In this document: one piece after another, positions 1 through 5,157 of the stretch
How the letters are laid out: the number at the start of each line of letters is the position of its first letter
Position numbering within the stretch: position 1 is the first letter of the stretch
Assembly: GCA_031267115.1 (NCBI GenBank)
Contig: JAIRZS010000065.1
Coordinates: forward strand, 1 to 8,873
Source of the DNA: Treponema sp.
GTDB taxonomy: Bacteria > Spirochaetota > Spirochaetia > Treponematales > Breznakiellaceae
DNA: 8,873 nucleotides
Reading direction: 5' to 3'
The notes under the pieces: generated by a model
Seen by the model: the letters and a program-made list of their open reading frames with translations, nothing else
Databases searched by the model: none
What the model was told of the DNA's origin: nothing
Position numbers and translations under genes: made by a program

Positions 1-2
1 GT

Positions 3-113
3 TATATATCCACCTGTGTTAAACAAGGGATGACGGCCAGTGAAGCCGTGGACCTTATATTTCAAGATACATTACCGGGTTTTGTTGCTTTTTCAAATAT
101 TCCGGCTGAATAG
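3..113 (+). CDS. C-terminal end of an unrecognised gene, cut by the window edge
   Basis: An open frame enters from the left edge and ends at TAG 111-113. It gives 36 residues, including TASEAVDLIFQD and LPGFVAFSNIPAE, which look like ordinary protein (an amphipathic helix, then a hydrophobic stretch). I do not recognise the family. After the TAG the same frame stays open for another 21 codons (LQEFKNEELNEEKIMN and on) to TAA 177-179. The stop may therefore be a recent nonsense mutation in a longer gene, or simply the true end. It lies on the same strand as the sugar-binding protein, 144 bp upstream, so it could be the previous gene of that locus. Only the tail is visible, so function cannot be assigned. 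Confidence 0.4.
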   Translation, partial: YISTCVKQGMTASEAVDLIFQDTLPGFVAFSNIPAE

Positions 114-193
114 TTACAAGAATTCAAAAATGAAGAATTGAACGAGGAAAAGATCATGAACTTGGCCTCGGGACTTTAACATGTCCATAAGCC

Positions 194-219
194 GGATAAA
201 ATCATAAAGGATTTTATGC
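194..219 (+). terminator. AT-rich hairpin between the left-edge gene and the binding-protein gene
   Basis: ATAAAATC (196-203) and GATTTTAT (210-217) form a perfect 8-bp stem with a 6-nt loop, extendable by GG/GCC pairs at the base. No U-run follows directly; a TTTT lies about 20 nt downstream (237-240). It could be a weak terminator of the upstream gene, an operator, or a leader hairpin of the binding-protein mRNA. The inverted repeat is visible in the sequence; its role is inferred. Confidence 0.35.
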
Positions 220-244
220 CTTGGCCTGGAATATTATTTTAGTT

Positions 245-250
245 AAGAGG
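245..250 (+). promoter_or_regulatory. Shine-Dalgarno that decides the start of the binding-protein gene
   Basis: AAGAGG lies 1 nt before the ATG at 252 but 7 nt before the ATG at 258. Normal spacing therefore favours 258, giving a signal peptide that begins MKK. Confidence 0.6.
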
Positions 251-257
251 AATGAAT

Positions 258-1280
258 ATGAAAAAGGTAACGGTAATCATGTTCGTACTAATTATTGGGC
301 TTACACTGACTGCGTGTGGCGGTAGACAGACTTCATCCGTATCCACTGATGCGGATTCTGCAAATCGGGGGGCGGGAGAAACGTATGCCGTAGTAGCTTC
401 TCTTGGACAGCCTGAGTTCTTTGACGCCTTGAAATCTGGCGTTTACACTGCATGTGAGGAAATTGGCGCTGCATGGTACATAACAGGGCCGCAAGACATG
501 GAGCCGGATCGCCTTGTCCAGGCTATTGATCAAGCTGTGTCTAATAACGTTACAGGCATTATACTCCATGGACAGATGCCGGAAACCGCAGAAGCCATCA
601 ACAATGCCGTTGATGCCGGTGTCCCGGTAATTATTGTAAATACTGATATACCTTCAAAGCGGCTTTCTTTCCTTGGTTGCGGACCTTATCAAGTGGGCTA
701 TGACATGGGTACAAAAATGGTAGAAATTCTAAATGGAAAGGCCGGAACGGTTGTGGTATCTTTTGCTATTGCACATCCGTCTTCTATAGAAATTGCCGAG
801 GGAATTCATGATGTTTTGGAACGGCTTCCGGGAATCAGGGTAGTAGATGTAGATGATACCGCGGATGCTAATATTGCGGCAACTAATAATGGAGCCGCCC
901 TTCAGGCCTACCCGGATGTTGTCGGAATGATCGGAGTGATGGCTTATTCGTCTGTCGGTATCTGCACTGCTATCCGCGAAGTGGATAAAATCGGGCAGAT
1001 CGTTGTTATCGGCCGGGACCGGGATGCCGCAACACTGGAACTCATTGAAAATGGCGAAATGGCTGCTTCTTACGCCCAGAATTCTTTTGTGGAAGCTTAT
1101 ATAGCTACCATGTGGCTTCATGATTATGTTAACGGTAATCTCAAAGTCATAGATGACTATCTTGGTGCTAAAGTAAATCCGCTACCTAAGGTAGTAGACT
1201 CCGGTTCCATTATTATTGACAAGAGTAATTATAAACAGTTTATGGAACCCTATAAGTATGTGGTGACAGCACGGAACTAA
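258..1280 (+). CDS. ABC sugar-transport substrate-binding lipoprotein (RbsB-like, Peripla_BP_4 type)
   Basis: This is the periplasmic binding component of a CUT2-type (ribose/galactose/xylose-like) ABC importer. It would catch a sugar or related small molecule and hand it to a membrane permease. The 340-residue protein begins with a lipoprotein signal: KK, a hydrophobic stretch and lipobox L-T-A-C with Cys20, so it is probably lipid-anchored. The rest has the two-lobed layout of the family: a first lobe from YAVVASLGQPEFF, the helix/strand pair DQAVSNNVTGIIL, the hinge-side motif GVPVIIVNTDIP, then a second lobe with VVGMIGVMAYSSVGI and IVVIGRDRDAATLELI. Length is normal for the family. The start at 258 is chosen for Shine-Dalgarno spacing; ATG 252 would add two residues. 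No permease or ATPase gene is visible, so partners must lie elsewhere or to the left. Base composition is clearly less GC-rich than the genes right of 1526. Family is sure; the sugar bound cannot be told. Confidence 0.9.
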   Translation: MKKVTVIMFVLIIGLTLTACGGRQTSSVSTDADSANRGAGETYAVVASLGQPEFFDALKSGVYTACEEIGAAWYITGPQDMEPDRLVQAIDQAVSNNVTGIILHGQMPETAEAINNAVDAGVPVIIVNTDIPSKRLSFLGCGPYQVGYDMGTKMVEILNGKAGTVVVSFAIAHPSSIEIAEGIHDVLERLPGIRVVDVDDTADANIAATNNGAALQAYPDVVGMIGVMAYSSVGICTAIREVDKIGQIVVIGRDRDAATLELIENGEMAASYAQNSFVEAYIATMWLHDYVNGNLKVIDDYLGAKVNPLPKVVDSGSIIIDKSNYKQFMEPYKYVVTARN

Positions 1281-1282
1281 AC

Positions 1283-1314
1283 GGACGAAATCGGACAGAT
1301 CACTGTTAGCGGCC
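1283..1314 (+). repeat. Diverged copy of bases 983-1014 of the binding-protein gene
   Basis: Aligned without gaps at an offset of exactly 300 bp, 26 of 32 bases match bases 983-1014, and five of the six differences are transitions. Read in the same frame as the upstream gene, after its TAA, it gives DEIGQITVSG against DKIGQIVVIG in the binding protein. This points to a duplicated or recombined piece of a related binding-protein gene rather than chance. Confidence 0.6.
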
Positions 1315-1482
1315 AATTCCCTTTTGACCCGCGAAGGGATTCTCGTGATCTGTGAGACCGACATACACGATGTCAGGGCGGTGGTTTCACGGTGCGACAA
1401 GTCCCACAAACGGTGGATATCGGACCCACGGCAGCCGGTTTTGTATTCGCTGCCGTTCCTCTATTGCTGCTTTCATTTTTAA
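1288..1482 (+). pseudogene. Probable remnant of an L-fucose isomerase-family gene
   Basis: A frame open from 1267 to TAA 1480-1482 contains SLLAANSLLTREGI followed by LVICETDIH (about 1300-1368). The pattern 'small-residue helix, LL-x-x-EGI, CE-x-D' resembles the conserved C-terminal part of L-fucose/L-arabinose isomerase-family proteins, as I recall it. Upstream there is no start codon or ribosome site. Downstream the family likeness stops, and the reading changes to unrelated sequence after CETDIH. A GGTGCGACA that would read H-G-A-T in the +1 frame appears 22 nt later, which would fit an insertion/frameshift. The fragment lies directly behind the sugar-binding protein, a fitting partner for a sugar isomerase. 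Family assignment rests on a short motif and is moderate only. Confidence 0.4.
1295..1353 (+). other. Nested inverted repeat behind the binding-protein gene
   Basis: ACAGATCAC (1295-1303) pairs perfectly with GTGATCTGT (1345-1353). Inside it AATTCCCTT (1315-1323) pairs with AAGGGATT (1334-1341) with one bulged T. It starts 15 nt after the stop codon and could fold in the 3' end of the transcript and protect or end it, but no U-run follows. It overlaps the pseudogene fragment, so it may be accidental. Confidence 0.3.
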
Positions 1483-1525
1483 TTCACATTTCTGTATTGA
1501 AGGGGTTACATCGGACGCGGTACTT

Positions 1526-2269
1526 TTACAGCGCGGCCAGGCGGGTAAGGAATTCGTCCATCCAGGATTCGCAGGCGCGGATGTATTCGGGATGGGCGGA
1601 TAGTTCTCCGGGGCTTTGAACATAGGTTCCCGGGGCAGGCTCGCCGGCGCAGTTTTCCCCAATGGCCCGCAGAATGGCCTCGTTGATTTCCAGGTGGAAC
1701 TGAAAGGCGAATACCCGTTCCCCATAAACAAACGCCTGGTGGGCGCAGGCTTTGTTTCCCGCCAGGAGAAGGGCGCCCGGCGGCAGTTCGCTGAAAGTGT
1801 CTTCATGCCACTGGAATACTACAGGTTCACCGGGCAGGAAAGAGAGGCAGGGGTTTTTCCGCGCCGCCTTGTTCAGGCTGACCGGATGCCAGCCGACTTC
1901 CCGGTACCGGTTCCGGGTCACCCTGCCCCCCAGCGCAGCCGCCAGAAGCTGGGCGCCCAGGCACAGGCCAAGGACGGTTTTCCCGGCCTTTACCGCCTCC
2001 GCGATAAAACGTTTTTCCGGAGCAAGCCAGGGGTGCTTGTCTTCTTCGTAGACATTCATGGAGCCGCCCATAATCACAAGCCAGTCGAAGTCTTCCATTG
2101 CCGGAAGTACCGAAAGTGCCGGGAGCGCGGCTTTCCCGCCCCCCTGGGCGCTTCCGGCGTCTTGCAGGTAGATCAGAGTACGCGTAACCGGATGCCCCTG
2201 CCTCAAGGCCCATCCAAGGATGCTGCCCGGAGTCTCAAATTCTTCGTGCTGGATATAGTGGATTCTCAT
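1526..2269 (-). CDS. Class I glutamine amidotransferase, GMP-synthase-like group
   Basis: A stand-alone type 1 glutamine amidotransferase domain of 247 residues. Such enzymes split glutamine and pass ammonia to an acceptor or partner; the substrate of this group is generally unknown. The oxyanion region DWLVIMGGSMNVYEE comes first, then the nucleophile elbow GLCLGAQLLA with Cys103, and near the C-terminus FAFQFHLEI with catalytic His192 and Glu194. The fold thus has the full Cys-His-Glu triad. Between the first helix and DWLVIMGG a stretch of about 15 residues (around 38-58, with GGG and Ala/Leu/Pro) seems longer than usual. The start at 2269 gives the family-typical MRIHYIQHEEFETPG. ATG 2278 (MRS added) is also possible; GAGGAG lies only 1 nt from 2269. 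The frame is open further upstream, but that part runs through intergenic repeats. It converges with the left locus and has no operon partner here. Confidence 0.88.
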   Translation of the reverse strand: MRIHYIQHEEFETPGSILGWALRQGHPVTRTLIYLQDAGSAQGGGKAALPALSVLPAMEDFDWLVIMGGSMNVYEEDKHPWLAPEKRFIAEAVKAGKTVLGLCLGAQLLAAALGGRVTRNRYREVGWHPVSLNKAARKNPCLSFLPGEPVVFQWHEDTFSELPPGALLLAGNKACAHQAFVYGERVFAFQFHLEINEAILRAIGENCAGEPAPGTYVQSPGELSAHPEYIRACESWMDEFLTRLAAL

Positions 2270-2323
2270 GCTCCTCATTTTTGCATAAAACGGCCCGCCG
2301 GGATAGATGCGCGGATTTTCGGG

Positions 2324-2369
2324 CAACGCAAGCAAAGGTGCCAGGACAACGCAAAGCAAAGGTGCCAGG
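2324..2369. repeat. Two tandem copies of a 22-23 bp unit
   Basis: Copy one (2324-2345) and copy two (2347-2369) share CAACGCAA, then GCAAAGGTGCCAGG. The second copy has one extra A, and a single A separates them. The second copy runs into the palindrome GGTGCCAGGCACC. The unit lies in the intergenic space upstream of the amidotransferase gene. Confidence 0.75.
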
Positions 2370-2418
2370 CACCAAATTTCTGGATAATTTTTTATCGAGA
2401 AAAACGGTGCCTGGCACT
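2361..2418. repeat. REP-like pair of GGTGCCAGGCACC palindromes
   Basis: GGTGCCAGGCACC (2361-2373) is itself palindromic apart from its central base. GGTGCCTGGCACT (2406-2418) is its reverse complement with one end base changed. Flanking AAA/ATTT and GAAAAA stretches extend the possible stem, and the 32-nt spacer is AT-rich. Each arm can fold alone, or the two arms can pair. From memory, such cores occur as dispersed intergenic repeats in many bacteria, sometimes linked to REP-associated tyrosine transposases. No such transposase is present here. Confidence 0.55.
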
Positions 2419-2440
2419 ATTTTTCTTGGCACTATTTTTC
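2412..2440. repeat. Tandem 14-bp repeat TGGCACTATTTTTC
   Basis: TGGCACTATTTTTC occurs at 2412-2425 and again at 2427-2440, identical, with one T between. The first copy overlaps the right palindrome of the REP-like pair. This suggests slippage growth of the repeat cluster. Confidence 0.7.
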
Positions 2441-2465
2441 CCTTCTTCTTCAACTTCTTTGACTG

Positions 2466-2480
2466 CGAACCTTCGGTTCG
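2466..2480. other. Small perfect hairpin CGAACC-TTC-GGTTCG
   Basis: Six-base arms at 2466-2471 and 2475-2480 with a 3-nt loop. It lies in the gene-free space between two divergent genes. With no T-run after it, a terminator role is doubtful; it may be part of the repeat cluster. Confidence 0.4.
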
Positions 2481-2536
2481 ATTTGACTTTGCGGTAAATC
2501 CTGCGATAATTTCTTCACGAGGGGGGTAGCGGAAGA

Positions 2537-2619
2537 CCCGCGAAGCGGGGCTGGAGCGCAGGGGGGCCGGACAAGGGCCTGCGGTTTTCTGCGGCTGCCC
2601 GTCCGGTAACAGGCCCCCC
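2537..2619 (+). other. GC-rich multi-hairpin intergenic element
   Basis: Two structures follow each other. CCCGC (2537-2541) and GCGGG (2545-2549) form a 5-bp stem with loop GAA. Then GGGGGGCC (2561-2568) can pair with GGCCCCCC (2612-2619), GGAC (2569-2572) with GTCC (2601-2604), and GGGC (2575-2578) with GCCC (2597-2600), enclosing a loop with two CTGCGG copies. This makes a long, very stable stem with small bulges. The downstream TTAAATTA is not a U-run. It could be a structured RNA, a terminator-like barrier, or a copy of a dispersed intergenic repeat. The rest of the gene-free stretch 2279-2686 holds the repeats listed separately and no coding region that I accept. Confidence 0.45.
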
Positions 2620-2647
2620 CTTAAATTACATATTAAACAACGGATCC

Positions 2648-2678
2648 TTGAAACGAAACGGCGAAAGTAGTGTATACT
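2648..2678 (+). promoter_or_regulatory. Candidate sigma70-type promoter for the small unknown protein
   Basis: TTGAAA (2648-2653) and TATACT (2673-2678, preceded by TG) match -35 and -10 elements, though the 19-bp spacer is long. The expected transcript start, around 2685, falls on or just before ATG 2687. The mRNA would therefore be leaderless or nearly so. Confidence 0.4.
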
Positions 2679-2686
2679 TGGTAATC

Positions 2687-3178
2687 ATGTTTGGAATTGG
2701 CAATCGCGACAAATCCCAGGACCCGGCAGAGTTTTGGCGGGAATACGGCGCCCGGTACGGGGAAACGGTCCAGGCGTATGGCTTGGGCCGTTATATCTCG
2801 GGCTGGGCTGAATTTCAGGATACCCTTTGGGGCTTGCTTATCGCTACTTCGGGGGGGTTCCGTTTCCACCATTTTCCCCATGAAGGGTGGATTCAGGCTC
2901 TTTCCCGTATCAGTTTTGGCGGCGACTCCCCCAAGGAGAAGACGCTCTTTATTCCCCACGAGCGGATTCTGGGGGTGGATCTCAAGCTCGAGAAGTCATG
3001 GTGGAAGCGGTTCCTCAATCCTTCCCTTCCGCGCGTTGTGATTCAATACCGCCCCGACGATGCCGCGGCGCAGGACGGGGCCGGGGGAGAGGGCCGGTCC
3101 GGGGGTATGCTTGTTATCGAAACCGATCAAAACGCCGCGGAAATAATCCGGAATCTGAACAAGCCGGTTATTGCCTGA
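2687..3178 (+). CDS. Small cytoplasmic protein of unknown function
   Basis: The 163-residue product has no signal peptide or membrane segment, so it is probably cytoplasmic. I do not recognise a named family. The region about 36-124 alternates short strands rich in Trp, Phe and Gly (WGLLIATSGGFRFHHFPHE, then KTLFIPHERILGVDLKLEK, then PRVVIQYRPDD). This is followed by a Gly-rich loop (128-140) and a last strand-helix (MLVIETDQNAAEIIRNL). Strands then a C-terminal helix resemble the small PH-like beta-barrel fold seen in many bacterial proteins; that is only an inference from pattern. ATG 2687 is chosen because the frame's earlier start, TTG 2648, has no good ribosome site and lies in the candidate promoter. 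No Shine-Dalgarno precedes 2687 either, which fits leaderless translation. It converges with the secretion operon, with 38 bp between stops. Confidence 0.75.
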   Translation: MFGIGNRDKSQDPAEFWREYGARYGETVQAYGLGRYISGWAEFQDTLWGLLIATSGGFRFHHFPHEGWIQALSRISFGGDSPKEKTLFIPHERILGVDLKLEKSWWKRFLNPSLPRVVIQYRPDDAAAQDGAGGEGRSGGMLVIETDQNAAEIIRNLNKPVIA

Positions 3179-3216
3179 AAAGCTTCCCGGCCTTAACAGT
3201 TTTGACACGTCCGGCC

Positions 3217-4008
3217 TTAACCGGCGGGAGCGACGGTATCCTTTCCGGTGTTTTCGCCGGTGTCGTCGTGTCCGGCTGCGCCGGATTCTGTCCCGTGTTT
3301 ACCGGCGGGGGCCTGGGCTTGTTCCCGCAGTTCTGCCAGCCGCTGTTCTACGTCCGCGTCGTGGCGCAGGGCGAGGAAATTTGCCAGGTATTCGCGGGCT
3401 TCTTCCCGGCTGTCCAGGTGGTACTGGCACAGATCCGCGAGAAAAAGCCATAGGTACGGGATGTTCTTTCCGGTTTCTTCAAGATTTTTCAGGATCGAAC
3501 GGGCCTCCCCGTACTGCCCCCGGCTGCGGGCGAGGATTGCGCGGAGGTATTCGGAGGGCAGCGTTTCCGCTCCGGCAGCCGATGCCCGTGACAGGAAGGT
3601 CCCGGCGCTGTCCCAGTTTTTGTTTCCGATAGCCGCCTCCGCTTCCGCCAGGAGATGATCCCCCGAGAACATGTGCAGATAGAGTATGTGGGAAGGGTCC
3701 ATGAACGAGACGGCTGTTTCAATTTCTTCCCAGCCGGGTTTTACCGCCCTGATTGCGTATTGGGCCCTGGGTTTTATCGGGCTTATGACAAAGTGGCCCT
3801 GGATGTCGCTTGAGGCCTGGTATTTTCCGTTTACATAAATGTAGACGCTGGGTACCGGGCGGTTATCTCTGTCGTAGATCATGCCGTAAAGCGCCTGGGT
3901 CTTATGTTTTGTTTTTGGCGCCGAGGCGCATGAACACAGTAATGCGGCTATACCGAAAGTTAAGCCGATAGTTAAACCGAAAATTAAAAAACAGCGATAA
4001 TTTTTCAT
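3217..4008 (-). CDS. Lipoprotein with carboxypeptidase-regulatory-like domain and helical (TPR-like) repeats
   Basis: Last gene of the secretion operon, 263 residues. The N-terminus has a basic start, a hydrophobic core (7-24) and lipobox L-C-S-C, making Cys27 the likely lipidated residue. Residues about 39-112 form a small beta-sandwich typical of carboxypeptidase regulatory-like domains: LYGMIYDRDNRPVPSVYIYV, SSDIQGHF, IRAVKPGWEEIE. Residues about 116-230 are paired helices like TPR units (LLAEAEAAIGNKNWDSAGTF, LRAILARSRGQYGEARSIL, LADLCQYHLDSREEAREYL). The tail (231-263) is Gly/Glu/Thr-rich and probably disordered. It overlaps the upstream gene by ATGA, and AAGGAG precedes the start. Outer-membrane TPR lipoproteins (PilF/Tgl) help assemble secretins in type IV pilus systems, so a pilotin-like role here is a reasonable guess from position and layout, not shown by sequence. 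I see no enzyme motif. Confidence 0.85.
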   Translation of the reverse strand: MKNYRCFLIFGLTIGLTFGIAALLCSCASAPKTKHKTQALYGMIYDRDNRPVPSVYIYVNGKYQASSDIQGHFVISPIKPRAQYAIRAVKPGWEEIETAVSFMDPSHILYLHMFSGDHLLAEAEAAIGNKNWDSAGTFLSRASAAGAETLPSEYLRAILARSRGQYGEARSILKNLEETGKNIPYLWLFLADLCQYHLDSREEAREYLANFLALRHDADVEQRLAELREQAQAPAGKHGTESGAAGHDDTGENTGKDTVAPAG

Positions 4009-4622
4009 GGCGTTGATGCTCCTTCCCTGCCCGCTGTGTCTGTATTGGCCGGATAATTTTCCGGCGTGCTGGTAAGTACGATGATTTTTCCGCTTTCTTC
4101 TTCTTTAAAATAGCGGCGTTCAATGCCCCCGGTGTCCCGGATAAAGCCCAGCAGCCGCCATCCCTCACCGCCGGTGTTTTCCGGTCCGCTGCCGGTGTTT
4201 TCCGGTTCAGGCGGCGGTTCCGGCCCAGGCCCCAGCTCCGGCGGCCCGGTGTTTTCGCCCGGACCGGGCCTGTTCCGTGGCGGGCCGGGGTTACGGGCGC
4301 TTTCCGCGTTTTCCCGGGCCGCGCGGTAAAAAGCCCCGGCTATTTCTTTTGGCGGCGCGGGTTCCGCCGGCAAATCCGGGCGCGGCCCTGCCGGAACGGC
4401 TTTTGTTTTGGAAATTTCGCCGCGCCGATCGTTTTCCCGAACATTGGGACGGACGGCTGCTGTTTCGCTTTGAAAGGCCGCGTCCGGGAATTCGGCGGGG
4501 CCGGAAAACGGCTGCCACCGGGCGGCAAACAAAAGCGCGATAAACGCGGGCAGCGCCGGGGGAATAAAACGAATAAGTTTAACCAGGTTAATTTTTGTTT
4601 GCTTAATGGAAATACTACTCAT
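4005..4622 (-). CDS. Pro-rich single-pass membrane protein, possible GspC/PilP-like connector
   Basis: The 205-residue protein has a short cytoplasmic N-terminus, one membrane segment (about 17-34), a long Pro/Gly/Glu-rich stretch (75-154, with GPPRNRPGPGENTG and PEPPPEPENTG), and a small C-terminal module WRLLGFIRDTGGIERRYF followed by GKIIVL (155-183). One TM, a Pro-rich spacer and a small beta module that starts 'W-R-L-L-G' is the plan of T2SS GspC and type IV pilus PilP, which reach across the periplasm to the secretin. The module is shorter than usual and no PDZ domain follows, so the assignment is tentative. It starts 8 nt inside the end of gspM (ATG 4622, with GAGGTTCAGGT before it) and its TGA overlaps the lipoprotein start. 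Codons for the Pro-rich part include tandem DNA repeats. TonB-like or other periplasm-spanning roles are possible alternatives. Confidence 0.6.
   Translation of the reverse strand: MSSISIKQTKINLVKLIRFIPPALPAFIALLFAARWQPFSGPAEFPDAAFQSETAAVRPNVRENDRRGEISKTKAVPAGPRPDLPAEPAPPKEIAGAFYRAARENAESARNPGPPRNRPGPGENTGPPELGPGPEPPPEPENTGSGPENTGGEGWRLLGFIRDTGGIERRYFKEEESGKIIVLTSTPENYPANTDTAGREGASTP
4170..4259. repeat. Repeats of CCGGTGTTTTC within the Pro-rich coding region
   Basis: GCCGGTGTTTTCCGGT occurs at 4170-4185 and 4191-4206 (21-bp period). A related CCGGTGTTTTCGCC lies at 4246-4259. On the minus strand they encode PENTG/GENTG units. The same 14-mer CCGGTGTTTTCGCC recurs at 3245-3258 in the C-terminal tail of the downstream lipoprotein gene, again coding GENTG. 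Confidence 0.65.
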
Positions 4623-5157
4623 ACCTGAACCTCATGATAATATCGGAATAGGGGGAACCGGGAACAGGGCGGATGCTGAGATAATTTACCGGGCAGCTTC
4701 CCCGCCCGGACAGTTTTAAAAGAAACCCGAAAAAATTAAGTGTTTCGCAGCGAAGCGTAAGTTCCGCGGATTCATTCCCTTCCTTGCCGCCGCCCAGGCG
4801 CAGCCGTTCCCCCCTGATGCCGGCTTCCCTGAGCAGTTCCCGGAGCGCCGCCGCCCCTATTTTCGGCCCGGTATCCGCAGATTCAGGGGATTCCCCGGAG
4901 ACGCCGGACTCCGGGGAGTCCGGGGACTGGGACATGGAAGAGTATTCCCGCAGCGAATCAAGATAGGCGGCAAGTTCCGCCCGGCGGGCCGGATCAGCCG
5001 GTTCCAGGGCGGCAGCGCTGTCCTGGTACGTGCGGGAGGAGGCCAGCACTCTTTTTAGTTTCAAACCCCGGGCTGCGAGGAGCCAGAGAAAGAGGAGTAA
5101 AAGGATACCGGCGCAGAGCGCTTTTGCTGTTTTCCTGAAATTTGCCGTATTATTCAT
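4615..5157 (-). CDS. gspM: Type II secretion inner-membrane protein GspM-like
   Basis: A bitopic inner-membrane platform protein, 180 residues. A short basic cytoplasmic N-terminus precedes a membrane segment (about 12-29, ALCAGILLLLFLWLLAA). A helical part follows (30-71, likely coiled coil), then a Ser/Pro/Glu-rich linker (72-98) and a C-terminal domain (99-180) with the helix-strand pattern of the ferredoxin-like fold of GspM/PilO (ELTLRCETLNFFGFLLKL, VNYLSIRP, SDIIMRFRYE). GspM binds and stabilises GspL, the preceding gene. The start at 5157 has GGGGAGG 7 nt upstream and overlaps the gspL end by 8 nt. The Ser/Pro/Glu linker seems larger than in classic GspM and is coded by GC-rich DNA with a 9-bp inverted repeat (4892-4900 and 4909-4917). 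Identity rests on layout and position more than on conserved residues, as is usual for this family. Confidence 0.75.
   Translation of the reverse strand: MNNTANFRKTAKALCAGILLLLFLWLLAARGLKLKRVLASSRTYQDSAAALEPADPARRAELAAYLDSLREYSSMSQSPDSPESGVSGESPESADTGPKIGAAALRELLREAGIRGERLRLGGGKEGNESAELTLRCETLNFFGFLLKLSGRGSCPVNYLSIRPVPGSPYSDIIMRFRYE

Noticed and set aside
111..113. TAG read as pyrrolysine or other recoding
   Set aside because: No pyl gene or recoding signal is visible; a true stop or nonsense mutation is simpler.
729..1121. Minus-strand frame inside the sugar-binding gene
   Set aside because: Antisense to a well-supported family protein; no sensible composition or ribosome site.
1352..1603. 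Plus-strand frame after the binding-protein gene
   Set aside because: Arg/Ser/Cys-rich product, no ribosome site, and it overlaps the amidotransferase end; I treat the region as remnant DNA.
1616..2497. Long plus-strand open frame of 293 codons opposite the amidotransferase
   Set aside because: It mirrors a gene with a full catalytic triad, has no ribosome site, and its product has no coherent domain pattern; GC-rich DNA produces such shadows.
3179..3216. Bidirectional terminator between convergent genes
   Set aside because: Only a repeated CCGGCCTTAAC is seen (3187 and 3211); no stem with a U-run on either strand.
4170..4262. CRISPR-like array
   Set aside because: Repeats are short, irregular in spacing, and lie in frame within a Pro/Gly-rich coding region.
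4892..4917. Inverted repeat TCCCCGGAG / CTCCGGGGA in gspM
   Set aside because: It is within codons for Ser-Gly-Glu-Pro linker repeats, so biased codon use explains it without a regulatory role.
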